Assembly (NCBI RefSeq): GCF_038096175.1
Contig: NZ_CP151099.1
Span: forward strand, 6,054,001-6,118,000
DNA: 64,000 nt
DNA from: Nostoc sp. UHCC 0302
GTDB lineage: Bacteria > Cyanobacteriota > Cyanobacteriia > Cyanobacteriales > Nostocaceae
Direction of reading: 5' to 3'
In this document: positions 1 through 7,528 of the stretch, piece after piece
Numbering within the stretch: the first letter of the stretch is position 1
Layout of the letters: the number at the start of each line of letters is the position of its first letter
Notes under the pieces: model-generated
The model's input: the letters and a program-made list of their open reading frames with translations, nothing else
The model's database searches: none
What the model was told of the DNA's origin: nothing
Program-made: the position numbers and the translations under genes

Positions 1-2
1 TA

Positions 3-353
3 GTTGGTCACTCTGATAAACGCAAACGTACCAGTTATCAAATTGCTCAATTCTTGCGACACGTTGGTTACACCGTCTATCCCGTCAATCCCCTAGTTAA
101 AGAAATCGATGGTCAGCCTAGTTATCTTTCACTCAAAGAATTACCAGAACCCGTAGATATTGTTAATGTGTTTCGCCGTTCTGAGTATTTGTCAGAAATT
201 GTAGACGAAGCAATTTCTATCAAAGCCAAAACTGTTTGGGCGCAATTAGGTATCTGGGATGAAGCAGCAGCACAAAAAGCTTTAGATGCAAGATTGAATG
301 TAGTGATGGATGCTTGTATCAAAATAGAATATCAGCGGTTGAGGGTGATTTAA
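3..353 (+). CDS. CoA-binding protein (YccU-like), 5' end outside window
   Basis: C-terminal part of a CoA_binding family protein, a small single-domain Rossmann-like fold of about 140 residues. The frame is open from base 3 and ends with TAA at 351-353, giving about 116 residues; the N-terminal nucleotide-binding glycine loop lies left of the window. Visible family features are SDKRKRTSYQIAQFL, then GYTVYPVNP, the conserved stretch VDIVNVFRRSEY and the late AKTVWAQLGIWDEAA segment. The biochemical role of this family in bacteria is not settled; CoA or acyl-CoA binding is inferred from the fold. The family assignment is confident, the substrate is unknown. Confidence 0.85.
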   Translation, partial: VGHSDKRKRTSYQIAQFLRHVGYTVYPVNPLVKEIDGQPSYLSLKELPEPVDIVNVFRRSEYLSEIVDEAISIKAKTVWAQLGIWDEAAAQKALDARLNVVMDACIKIEYQRLRVI

Positions 354-922
354 ATACAATTAATCATACTGAACCGAATTACAAGCCACTTATTTCCTCT
401 AAAAAGACAGATATTTTATTTATTACGAATGCTTTAGTATTGCTATTTAAGCAAGTTCACCCAGTTAATCATAGATGTATCAATTTCTAATATATCTTGA
501 GGATGATTTACTCTGCCAGACTTCTAATGCTTTAATTTGAAACCATACTCAGTTCATTCGCGCTGATTCAAGAATATTAAGAAAAATACGACTCATGCAT
601 AACAACTGAGTCAGGGACTGATTACTTCCTTGTAAAGAATATCATCAAAAAAATAACGCTATTTTAGACGTTATTAATAGTAAACGGGGAAGCACGAGCA
701 AGCAAAAATATGCATATCTCATTTATGTATTCTCATACGTAACAAATAGTTCTAAAAGCTGCTAATTCTGAAAAACGTGAGTGTAAAGATATTAGCTATG
801 TGTAGAGATATTGCGTATAAAGACTTTGCTTGAGTTACTCGCCTAATCCCTTCTAGAATTAAACATAAATTGATTTTGTGAAAAATTTATTACTAGACTT
901 GCTCAGGTCAGGGGGGAAAATG
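354..922. other. intergenic region, no gene seen
   Basis: About 570 bases of AT-rich DNA between the CoA-binding gene and the phosphoribulokinase-like gene. I see no coding sequence, RNA gene or strong hairpin. A 24-codon open stretch on the minus strand ending at 443 reads like a protein tail but has no start codon and matches nothing I recognise. The promoter of the downstream gene is presumably here, but no convincing -35/-10 pair stands out. Confidence 0.5.
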
Positions 923-1861
923 ATGAGCCGTCCAATAATTCTTGGTATTGTCGGCGACAGCGCCGCCGGAAAAACAACACTAACACGGGGTATCGCTCAG
1001 GTACTCGGCCCAGAGAATGTGACGATTATCTGCACAGATGATTACCACCGTTACGATCGCAAACAACGTGCGGAAATCGGAATCACTGCTCTTCACCCTG
1101 ACTGCAATTATTTAGATGTGATGCAGCAGCACCTTTCGCTACTACGCACAGGACAGCCAATTCTCAAGCCAGTTTATAGCCATAAAACTGGGACATTCGA
1201 GCCACCCCAATATATCAAGCCCAGTAAATTCGTAATTATTGAAGGATTACTCGGTTATTCTACCCGTGCAGCCCGCGATGCATACGACGTTAAAGTTTAC
1301 CTTGCGCCTCCCGAACAATTACGTGCCAATTGGAAAATTAAGCGGGATACCCAAAAGCGGGGCTACACGCCTGAACAGGTGTTAGCGGAACTAGAGAAAC
1401 GTGAACCAGACTCAGAGCAATATATTCGTCCGCAGCGACAATGGTCAGATATCGTTGTAAGTTTCTATCCACCCAGTAAGGAAGCTGATGAAAGCAATGG
1501 CCACCTGAATGTGCGCCTAGTACTCCGGCCGACAATTCCACATCCTGATTTTACGCAGATTCTCAACTTAAGCAATGATGATTCTGAATCAGCTATCCGC
1601 TTGGGATTAGATAGAGATATGACTAAGCCAGTAGATGTTTTAGAAGTTGATGGTCATGCCACTTTAGAACAGGTGAATAACCTAGAGCATATTATATGTT
1701 CCGATATGCCTCATTTAAAGAATATATGCGATCGCGAAAGTAACCCAGAACTAGGCAAAATTGCTGGTACAACAGGAGAAACACTCCAAAGTTACCCGCT
1801 GGCTCTCACTCAGCTAATTATTACTTACCATATGCTCAAGGCGACGCAAACATATCAATAA
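923..1861 (+). CDS. phosphoribulokinase-like P-loop kinase (PRK/uridine kinase family)
   Basis: A 312-residue cytoplasmic kinase of the PRK/URK family. It opens with a P-loop GDSAAGKTT at about residues 10-18, followed by TIICTDDYHRYDRKQR and the family segment GITALHPDCNYLD. The later segments resemble Calvin-cycle phosphoribulokinase (IIEGLLGY, RDTQKRGY, the RKPD-like REPDSEQYI). The canonical cyanobacterial enzyme has a regulatory cysteine in the P-loop (GCGKST type); here it is alanine while the second cysteine (ICTDDYH) remains, so the redox pair is broken. Start: ATG at 923 preceded by a GGGGGG/AAAA Shine-Dalgarno run; a GTG 45 bases upstream is also in frame. It may be a paralogue with another sugar phosphate as substrate. 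Family certain, substrate unknown. Confidence 0.85.
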   Translation: MSRPIILGIVGDSAAGKTTLTRGIAQVLGPENVTIICTDDYHRYDRKQRAEIGITALHPDCNYLDVMQQHLSLLRTGQPILKPVYSHKTGTFEPPQYIKPSKFVIIEGLLGYSTRAARDAYDVKVYLAPPEQLRANWKIKRDTQKRGYTPEQVLAELEKREPDSEQYIRPQRQWSDIVVSFYPPSKEADESNGHLNVRLVLRPTIPHPDFTQILNLSNDDSESAIRLGLDRDMTKPVDVLEVDGHATLEQVNNLEHIICSDMPHLKNICDRESNPELGKIAGTTGETLQSYPLALTQLIITYHMLKATQTYQ

Positions 1862-1880
1862 CAATTGCAAATTACACATT

Positions 1881-1905
1881 ATCCCTTCAATCAAAATGAA
1901 GGGAT
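1881..1905 (+). terminator. hairpin behind the PRK-like gene
   Basis: Perfect 9-bp stem ATCCCTTCA / TGAAGGGAT with a 7-base loop, 20 bases after the stop codon, followed by a short weak T stretch (TTTAACTTG). Likely an intrinsic terminator or 3'-end stabiliser. Confidence 0.55.
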
Positions 1906-2033
1906 TTAACTTGTTGGCGTAGTTGCTCACTCGCAGTTCACCTCGAAGTGATGATTTGTTCACACTTTTCTCTGAATAAGACATATCTTACGAATAGGTT
2001 ATCTCTACTTTCAGAAATAAATGCGATCGCAGT

Positions 2034-2378
2034 TTATAAAAGTAATGCCTCAATCTTTGCCTGTACTTCTTCAGTTACCTCTACTGGTACAGACTCAACA
2101 AACTGAAGAATACGAGCTTTCCAGCCTAAACACTTAATCTGATCTGTGAGAATAACTCCGTAGGTTTTTAGCCCAGAAGGTAAAACTACTTCAAAAGGAT
2201 ATCCCTTCTGATGCTTTGTAATCGGCATAAATAAAGCCAGGGAGCTTTTCTCGTTATATGCATAGGGCGAAATCACAAAAGCAGGTCGATGTCCCTTCTG
2301 TTCATACCCTTTAATAGGATCAAAATCTAAAAAAACAATATCTCCCCGACTAGGAATATAAGAATTTGCCTGTGTCAC
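2034..2378 (-). CDS. mazF: MazF/PemK-family endoribonuclease toxin
   Basis: Type II toxin, a cytoplasmic sequence-specific mRNA interferase of about 114 residues, the usual MazF size. The N-terminal hallmark SRGDIVFLDFDPIKGYEQKGHRPAFVIS carries the conserved G-D, the Arg of HRPA and the beta strand that forms the RNA-binding groove; later GVILTDQIKCLGW is the conserved central strand. The likely start is GTG at 2378, whose GTGA overlaps the stop codon of mazE by four bases, so the two are translationally coupled; an in-frame TTG lies one codon earlier. The toxin is expected to be held inactive by the adjacent MazE. No damage is visible, so the pair is probably functional. Confidence 0.93.
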   Translation of the reverse strand: MTQANSYIPSRGDIVFLDFDPIKGYEQKGHRPAFVISPYAYNEKSSLALFMPITKHQKGYPFEVVLPSGLKTYGVILTDQIKCLGWKARILQFVESVPVEVTEEVQAKIEALLL

Positions 2379-2620
2379 CAAACCTCTTTCCCCACAGCCA
2401 GCCCACTATCAACTTCAGCATGGAGATTTTCAGAGGTTATTCCCTTTACAAGCTCATCAAGTGAATATCGCTTGCGCCTCTCTCTAGGTTTCACTACCAG
2501 ATTTCCATCTACAACGCTAATATCCACTTCGGAGCCTTCAGCTAAATTGATCTCTTTCGCTAAATTTTGTGGGATGCGTACAGCAAGACTATTTCCCCAC
2601 TTAGCAACAGTTGCAACCAT
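2375..2620 (-). CDS. mazE: MazE/AbrB-type antitoxin
   Basis: An 81-residue antitoxin, first gene of the mazEF operon. Residues 1-48 are a SpoVT/AbrB swapped-hairpin DNA-binding domain (VAKWGNSLAVRIPQNLAKE is the classic motif; GSEVDISVVDGNLVVKP completes it). The tail, YSLDELVKGITSENLHAEVD, is the acidic, unfolded part that wraps MazF. MazE with MazF normally represses its own promoter; a long inverted repeat lies 34-70 bases upstream at 2654-2690. ATG start at 2620. Family assignment is firm; autoregulation is inferred from family knowledge plus the palindrome. Confidence 0.93.
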   Translation of the reverse strand: MVATVAKWGNSLAVRIPQNLAKEINLAEGSEVDISVVDGNLVVKPRERRKRYSLDELVKGITSENLHAEVDSGLAVGKEVW

Positions 2621-2653
2621 AAGGCATTAATTAATTCAAAGAAATAACTTTCC

Positions 2654-2690
2654 AAACATCGTATCTGCCAACAGTGTAGATACAATGTTT
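2654..2690. promoter_or_regulatory. candidate MazE/MazEF operator palindrome
   Basis: Inverted repeat AAACATCGTATCT / AGATACAATGTTT, 13-base arms with a single mismatch and an 11-base spacer, placed just upstream of the mazE start. AbrB-type antitoxins bind such palindromes in their own promoter. Position and symmetry are seen directly; binding is inferred. Confidence 0.5.
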
Positions 2691-2872
2691 ATACAGAATA
2701 ACAATTATAGTTAGGATTTAGCAACTCTTGCTAAATAGCCGTATATGAGCGCAAGATGTGTAGACAAGATAAAACTTGCTTAAATTAAAGATTCTGTCAA
2801 TTAGGATGATTGCGATCGCAAACAAGGGATAACTAAAGATAGTTCCATTTCAGGTAACTATTTAGTGCTTCT

Positions 2873-3604
2873 ATGACCTATTGCCTCAGAATTGCCGATA
2901 TACCCACAAATGAGCGTCCACGTGAGCGTTTAATGACGCATGGCCCCAAAATTTTAGCTACAGCCGAGTTAATTGCAATTCTCTTAGGCACTGGTCAAGG
3001 GCCAGGAAAACTCTCAGCAGTTGGTTTAGGACAATATATCTTGACTGAATTGAGTAAGCATCAGCGAGATCCCCTGGCAGTTCTTCGAGAAGTTACCCCC
3101 GCTGAATTGATGCAAATTCCTGGTGTAGGCCCAGCCAAAGCGACGACCATCATGGCAGCAATTGAATTAGGTAAACGCGCCTTTCAATCCCGTCCTTTAG
3201 ACCGTACAGTAATTGATAGTCCAGTTGTTGCTGCGGCTGCACTGAGTCAAGATTTAATGTGGCAAACACAAGAACGTTTTGCAGTTCTAATGTTAGATGT
3301 CAAGAATCGCTTACTGGGTACACAAATAATTACCATTGGCACAGCAACCGAAACCCTAGCCTCTCCCCGTGAAATTTTTCGAGAAGTTATTCGACAAGGA
3401 GCAACGCGAGTAATAGTTGCTCACAATCATCCCTCCAGTAATCTAGAACCGAGCCAGCAAGATATCGAATTAACACGCCAGTTATTAGCAGGAGCGCAAT
3501 TTTTAGATGTCCCGCTGCTAGATCATCTGATTTTGGGCAATGGTAATCACCAAAGTTTGCGAGAAATAACAACATTATGGGATGAGTATCCCCAAGGTGA
3601 TTAA
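2873..3604 (+). CDS. radC: RadC family protein (JAB/MPN domain)
   Basis: A 243-residue RadC (UPF0758) protein. Residues about 1-105 hold the N-terminal UPF0758 region with helix-hairpin-helix segment [19 protein letters not shown]. Residues 112-235 form the JAB1/MPN metal-binding domain with the JAMM signature: H184 and H186 in VAHNHPSSN and D197 in PSQQD. Historically called a DNA repair protein, but its role in repair is disputed; the domain predicts a zinc-dependent hydrolase. Length is full. Divergent from mazEF, with about 250 bases between that hold both promoters. Confidence 0.93.
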   Translation: MTYCLRIADIPTNERPRERLMTHGPKILATAELIAILLGTGQGPGKLSAVGLGQYILTELSKHQRDPLAVLREVTPAELMQIPGVGPAKATTIMAAIELGKRAFQSRPLDRTVIDSPVVAAAALSQDLMWQTQERFAVLMLDVKNRLLGTQIITIGTATETLASPREIFREVIRQGATRVIVAHNHPSSNLEPSQQDIELTRQLLAGAQFLDVPLLDHLILGNGNHQSLREITTLWDEYPQGD

Positions 3605-3701
3605 TACAATTTCAGGTGGGGATTAACAAATATTCCCCTTGCCCTATCTCCTCTATTATTGATTGTTATTCTGTATTAGCCATGATAGTATAAAGAGCCT
3701 T

Positions 3702-3773
3702 GGGCGATTAGCACAGTGGTAGCGCACATCCTTCACACGGATGGGGTCACTGGTTCAAATCCAGTATCGCCCA
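3702..3773 (+). tRNA. trnV: tRNA-Val (anticodon CAC)
   Basis: Complete cloverleaf of 72 nt. Acceptor stem GGGCGAT (3702-3708) pairs with ATCGCCC (3766-3772), discriminator A at 3773. Anticodon stem CATCC/GGATG encloses loop TTCACAC with anticodon CAC at 3734-3736, which reads GUG valine codons. T-arm ACTGG/CCAGT encloses TTCAAAT. The 3' CCA is not encoded. Single-copy, not in a tRNA cluster; it starts 97 bases after radC. Confidence 0.95.
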
Positions 3774-3822
3774 TTAATAATTGTCTCAGCGAACAAAAAT
3801 TAGGGTAGTGTATAAAGTCTGA

Positions 3823-3963
3823 TCAGCAGATGTTATTAAGCCAGAGTTTATCAAAAGTTTTTGGCAGAAAGTAAGCATAACAGAAGATTCTGATGACTGC
3901 TGGGAATGGTTATCTGCAAAAAATTCTAAAGGTTATGGCAGAGTAAAAATAGAGTGCTATTTC
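3823..3963 (+). pseudogene. remnant of an HNH homing-type endonuclease N-terminus
   Basis: An open stretch without a start codon reads, in pieces, PEFIKSFWQKV, then DDCWEWLSAKN, then SKGYGRVKI. This FW-x-KV ... CWEW ... GYGR pattern is the usual N-terminal zinc-loop region of small phage and cyanobacterial HNH endonucleases. After GYGR the similarity stops and no HNH histidines follow, so only the first ~45 residues survive. It sits 50 bases after tRNA-Val, a common landing spot for mobile DNA. Recognised by motif only, so moderate confidence. Confidence 0.5.
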
Positions 3964-3994
3964 CTATGGATATCCACGCGCAGCTTGATGATAA

Positions 3995-4186
3995 GCCTTA
4001 AGCTCGACTTTATCCATTTTTTTGACAACGCGATCGCTATCGCTGAAACCACTGTGGGACAGTCTTTTTACTTTTTTGACTTCATCGATGAACTGTGACA
4101 TATAAAAAGTATTTGCCAAAAAGCCAGGGTTTTTGCCGGATAATAAAACCGAGTTTTTAATTTTGGATAAAGTCGAGTTAAGAGGA
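3995..4186. repeat. inverted-repeat pair around a 160-bp core
   Basis: CTCGACTTTATCCA (4003-4016) is repeated exactly, inverted, at 4164-4177, and both arms are flanked outwards by TTAA-rich similar sequence (CCTTAAG versus CCTCTTAA). The layout is that of a small non-autonomous element. An 83-codon open frame on the minus strand (3964-4215) with a fair Shine-Dalgarno (AGGAG, 6-base spacing) spans it but resembles nothing I know and is more likely repeat-derived. Confidence 0.35.
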
Positions 4187-4221
4187 TGTTTGAAAAGTAT
4201 TTTTGGTAACATCAAAATCTC

Positions 4222-4317
4222 CTAAACCTAACCCCCCTAGCCCCCCTTCCCTACGAGGGAATGGGGGTTTCAAAGCCTATCTCCGTTTAGGGGAGAGGTT
4301 TGGAGAGGGGTTTATAG
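4222..4317. repeat. dispersed cyanobacterial C-rich/G-rich repeat
   Basis: About 95 bases starting with CTAAACCTAACCCCCCTAGC and ending GGAGAGGGGTTTATAG. It contains nested self-complementary blocks (CCTTCCCT/AGGGAATGG and CCTATCTCC/GGGAGAGG). This sequence type is scattered through Nostocales genomes; the statement about its spread is from general knowledge. Confidence 0.6.
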
Positions 4318-4420
4318 TATACTTTGCGACTTTTTAAATAACCTCTAAGTAACCTTTAACTGAAACGCCTGAATAAATTGATAACCAGTAACTAATAACT
4401 TGTTTTGTATATTTAAAACT

Positions 4421-4462
4421 AAAAACTGCTCTTGCTGAGAATAACAGACAAGAGCAGTTTTT
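4421..4462 (-). terminator. bidirectional intrinsic terminator
   Basis: Perfect 14-bp stem AAAAACTGCTCTTG / CAAGAGCAGTTTTT with a 14-base loop. It lies 25 bases beyond the 3' end of the minus-strand gene at 4487-4810; A and T runs on both flanks let it work in either direction. Confidence 0.75.
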
Positions 4463-4486
4463 AATAGAAATGCCCAGAGCAAAAAT

Positions 4487-4810
4487 TTAGGCATCCTCAA
4501 GTTCAAGTTGAGCAACAGTAACAGCGTTAAAGGCGAAAGCCAAAACTAACGGCATTGGAGACTGAAGCAAAAATGTAGAAGCTACAGCTAGGATTGTTCC
4601 AATTATTGCTGAGGTTGACCACATCCTTTCTTCAACAGTTAATCCTTTTTGGGCTTTAATCGTTCTGAGAACTTCAACCGGAATTGGTTCAGGCATTACG
4701 CATCCGGGAGGGAAAGCCCAGAAGTTATTACGGCGCTCAACAAATAAATCTGTCCAGCCATTTTCATGACACCATGTCTCGATCCATTGAAGTGAGTAAT
4801 GATTCATCAT
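4487..4810 (-). CDS. conserved cyanobacterial membrane protein, unknown function
   Basis: A 107-residue protein. The first half is soluble with a well-ordered motif set (SLQWIETWCHENGWTDLFVE, then NNFWAFPPGCVMPEPIPVEVL) and the second half holds two closely spaced hydrophobic segments at about residues 66-82 and 84-100, ending in a short acidic tail. I recognise this pattern as conserved in cyanobacteria but know no function. Tandem ATG codons at 4810 and 4807 leave the start uncertain by one residue; no strong ribosome-binding site is present. Ends at the terminator 4421-4462, so it is a single-gene transcript. Confidence 0.8.
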   Translation of the reverse strand: MMNHYSLQWIETWCHENGWTDLFVERRNNFWAFPPGCVMPEPIPVEVLRTIKAQKGLTVEERMWSTSAIIGTILAVASTFLLQSPMPLVLAFAFNAVTVAQLELEDA

Positions 4811-5410
4811 GGGTATTGTGAATTACGTTGGTTGAATTTGTGTAGTTATTGAATATAAATATTTTGGAGATTCCTGACAAGCCAACTGAACCTTATAAAA
4901 TTAACGTTAAGTCATGCAATTTTTACGCTTTGGTTCAGCCTTTGAGACGCATTTTAAATTCCGCTCAAACATTGCTTTCCTTAATTAAAAGACTAACAGG
5001 CGATCGCACCTGTTTAAATCAAAAGACAATAAACTTTACCTGAAAAAGAGAACATCAAGAGATGTAAAGACCTACGTTAGGACTCGCTGATATATAGCTA
5101 TGTCATCTACCTTCAAAGTTAAGAAGTGTAAATATGATCGCTTTCTATTTTTTATTCAATCCTTTTAAAATCATAAATTTTTAGGCTGAGCTTATCTCAT
5201 TATTAATAGAGGCGTATTACCAATACTTAACCATTTAAAAATCATTTACATCTGTAATAGGTAATAACTTTCTGTATTTTGAGTGCGATGCATGACATTA
5301 CAAAATATTAAGCAGTAGAAAATATAGATTACCCAGATTTCGGGGAAAGGCTGCTAGTAGTAATTTAAAACGATGCCTTCAAGCTAATAGCCAAATGCGA
5401 TAAGCTGACA
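4811..5410. other. intergenic region, no gene seen
   Basis: Six hundred AT-rich bases between divergent genes. A 64-codon open frame (4849-5043) starts with TTG, lacks a ribosome-binding site and has no recognisable features, so I do not call it. One HIP1 site at about 5000. Promoters for both neighbours should be here, but none is clear. Confidence 0.5.
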
Positions 5411-5932
5411 ATGCAGCGATTGGAAAGCAAATTGGCTATCTATATGTTTTGGCGGCGAGGCTTAGCATTACTTCTGTTAATTATTCTCTTGTGCGTGGCT
5501 CATCCTGCACTGGCAGATTGGACACATCCACTGTCATTTAGTAATGCGGAGTTGACAAGACACGATTTTTCTGGCGAAAGCTTGCAAGCTGCGGAGTTTT
5601 CTAACGCCAATCTCGAAATGACAAACTTTACAAAAGCTGACTTGCGCGGAACAGTATTCAGTGCTTCAGTGATGACACAAGCAAATCTGCACGGAGCCGA
5701 TTTAACTAATGCAATGGTGGATCAGGTAAACTTGAAGGGAGCAGATTTGAGCGATGCAGTTTTCAAAGAAGCCCTTTTGCTCCGTGCCATATTTACTGAT
5801 GTAAACATAGACGGTGCAGATTTCACTGATGCAGTTTTGGATAGGGCGCAAATCAAAGAACTGTGTGAGAAAGCCAGTGGAGTAAATTCTAAAACTGGTA
5901 TAGAAACTCGTGATTCTCTAGGATGTAAATGA
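5411..5932 (+). CDS. exported pentapeptide-repeat protein, probably thylakoid lumen
   Basis: A 173-residue protein. Residues 1-35 are a signal peptide: positive RR pair, long leucine core (GLALLLLIILLCVAH) and an ALA-D cleavage motif. Residues about 45-150 are tandem A(D/N)LXX pentapeptides (ANLEM, ADLRG, ANLHG, ADLTN, VNLKG, ADLSD, ADFTD), which fold as a right-handed quadrilateral beta helix. The C-terminus has two cysteines (ELCEKA and LGCK) that could form a disulfide, as in lumenal relatives. Its stop codon overlaps the start of purK by four bases (ATGA), so the two are co-transcribed. Molecular role is unknown. Confidence 0.88.
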   Translation: MQRLESKLAIYMFWRRGLALLLLIILLCVAHPALADWTHPLSFSNAELTRHDFSGESLQAAEFSNANLEMTNFTKADLRGTVFSASVMTQANLHGADLTNAMVDQVNLKGADLSDAVFKEALLLRAIFTDVNIDGADFTDAVLDRAQIKELCEKASGVNSKTGIETRDSLGCK

Positions 5933-7077
5933 AGCGTGTTGGTGTAATTGGTGGCGGGCAACTTGCCTGGATGATGGGAGATGCAGCACAGAAGCTAGGA
6001 GTAGAATTACTAATACAAACTCCTAGTAGAGATGATCCTGCTGTAGCGATCGCCCAAGAAACTATCTTAGCTCCAGTCGATGACGCCAATGCTACAGAAA
6101 TATTAGCGAAAAAATGTGACGTCATCACCTTTGAAAATGAATTTGTTAATTTAGAAGCTTTATCCTCACTAGCACAACAAGGCATAAGCTTCCGCCCCAG
6201 GTTAGAAGCTTTAGCTCCTCTTTTAGATAAATATCATCAGTGCTGCTATTTACGTGATTTGGGATTACCTGTACCTCAATTTTTCGCACTCGACAAACTG
6301 GAAAATCTAGAATCCAAAATGGAATATCTCGGTTTTCCCGTAGTCCTCAAATCCCGACGCCACGGTTATGACGGACAAGGTACTTTTATAATTCCTGATT
6401 TGGCAACTTTGCAAGAGAAAGCAGGTGTCACCAATAAGGAATTAAGTCAATCACTCTTTTTGTTAGAAGAATTTGTGCCATTTGACAGAGAACTAGCAAT
6501 AATTGCAGCTCGTTCTGTGGATGGAGAGATTGTAGCTTACCCAGTTGTTGAAACCCAACAAGAACAACAAGTGTGTCGGCGGGTAATCGCGCCAGCTGAC
6601 ATTACACCCAATCAAGCAGCAGAAATAGAAGCGATCGCACACACTCTATTAAATAGCCTACAAGTTGTGGGAGTTTTTGGCATAGAACTATTTCTCACTG
6701 CCCAAGGTAAAGTCCTGGTAAATGAAATTGCTCCCCGCACCCACAATTCTGGACATTTCTCGATTGACGCCTGTGAAACGTCTCAGTTTGAGCAGCACCT
6801 GAGAGCGGTTTGTGGTTTGCCTTTAGGTAATCCCAGATTGCAGTCTACTGGCGCTGTCATGGTAAACCTTTTGGGTTATGAAAATTCTCACAACGACTAT
6901 CAAAGTAAACGCCAACAATTAGCAGAGATTCCCCAAGCGCACGTCCATTGGTATGGAAAAACAGAATCACGTCCTGGACGCAAGCTAGGACACGTCACCG
7001 TTTTGCTGGACAATCAAAACCAAGATAGTGCAAGTGTTATAACTCAAACCGTAGAAGCTATTTGGTATCCCAGCTAA
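5929..7077 (+). CDS. purK: N5-carboxyaminoimidazole ribonucleotide synthase
   Basis: A 382-residue ATP-grasp enzyme of purine synthesis. It carboxylates AIR with bicarbonate and ATP to N5-CAIR. The N-terminal signature GVIGGGQLAWMMGDAAQKLG, the ATP-grasp lysine region FPVVLKSRRHGYDGQGTF, the EEFVPFDRELAIIAAR strand and the metal-binding VNEIAPRTHNSGH are all present. Full length. The ATGA overlap with the pentapeptide gene implies translational coupling. The 6S RNA gene follows 60 bases downstream, the same order known for the Synechococcus purK-ssaA locus. Confidence 0.96.
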   Translation: MKRVGVIGGGQLAWMMGDAAQKLGVELLIQTPSRDDPAVAIAQETILAPVDDANATEILAKKCDVITFENEFVNLEALSSLAQQGISFRPRLEALAPLLDKYHQCCYLRDLGLPVPQFFALDKLENLESKMEYLGFPVVLKSRRHGYDGQGTFIIPDLATLQEKAGVTNKELSQSLFLLEEFVPFDRELAIIAARSVDGEIVAYPVVETQQEQQVCRRVIAPADITPNQAAEIEAIAHTLLNSLQVVGVFGIELFLTAQGKVLVNEIAPRTHNSGHFSIDACETSQFEQHLRAVCGLPLGNPRLQSTGAVMVNLLGYENSHNDYQSKRQQLAEIPQAHVHWYGKTESRPGRKLGHVTVLLDNQNQDSASVITQTVEAIWYPS

Positions 7078-7099
7078 AATTTCTAGAAACTTTCGATTA

Positions 7100-7132
7100 T
7101 TGAACACACAACCTGTTTGAGAAAGCTATAAT
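7100..7132 (+). promoter_or_regulatory. promoter of the 6S RNA gene
   Basis: A perfect -10 box TATAAT at 7127-7132, 6 bases before the inferred RNA 5' end. The only -35-like hexamer, TTGAAC at 7100-7105, is 21 bases upstream, longer than the usual 17, so the -35 is weak or absent. Confidence 0.6.
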
Positions 7133-7137
7133 GAGTT

Positions 7138-7320
7138 AGTTGCACTACGACGTTGGTGACTGCCATCAAGTTTTTTGATCTATGCCTTTAAAGACAAGGG
7201 AGTCAACTGTTCTCGTGGCAGTATACCGGGCATGTACCCGGAAACTTTAAACGAGGAATTAGGTTCCCACCTGGTTTAACCAGGTCATAAACTTAGGTAA
7301 AACGGCGTCGCGGTGGACTT
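7138..7320 (+). ncRNA. ssaA: 6S RNA, regulator of RNA polymerase
   Basis: About 183 nt. The two ends pair: the 5' segment 7138-7155 (with ACGACGTTG) is complementary, including G-U pairs, to 7303-7319 (CGGCGTCGC). Inside are hairpins ACTGCCA/TGGCAGT (7159-7165 with 7216-7222) and ACCTGG/CCAGGT (7269-7285) around an unpaired, purine-rich middle, as expected of a 6S RNA that imitates an open promoter. No ORF lies in it. Position behind purK matches the established cyanobacterial 6Sa locus. It would bind housekeeping RNA polymerase. Exact ends are inferred from pairing and the -10 box. Confidence 0.78.
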
Positions 7321-7329
7321 AAAATTTTT

Positions 7330-7370
7330 AGCTCCCAAATTCCTTGAGAATTTGGGAGCTTTAATTATTT
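7330..7370 (+). terminator. intrinsic terminator of 6S RNA
   Basis: Perfect 12-bp stem AGCTCCCAAATT (7330-7341) / AATTTGGGAGCT (7349-7360), 7-base loop, followed by TTTAATTATTT. One of the clearest terminators in the window. Confidence 0.85.
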
Positions 7371-7528
7371 AAATAAGTATAAGTTATAAGATAAATAAGA
7401 AATTAAAATTTGAAATTTAAGAATAGGTGCTTCCAAACACCAAATCTGTATAACTCGATTCTAATTTAGGTGCCATTCAGAGTTAAAATTACATGATTGC
7501 GTTAAATTGTGGTTAAAGCTACAAAAAA

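Noticed and set aside
443-520. Minus-strand open stretch ending with NWVNLLK and a stop
   Set aside because: About 24 codons, no start codon and no recognisable family; may be the tail of a decayed gene but cannot be supported.
3964-4215. 83-codon minus-strand frame with AGGAG before the ATG
   Set aside because: It spans an inverted-repeat pair and overlaps the HNH remnant region; the protein shows no domain. Probably repeat-derived, although the ribosome-binding site is decent.
4849-5043. 64-codon plus-strand frame
   Set aside because: TTG start, no ribosome-binding site, no domain, and composition of non-coding DNA.
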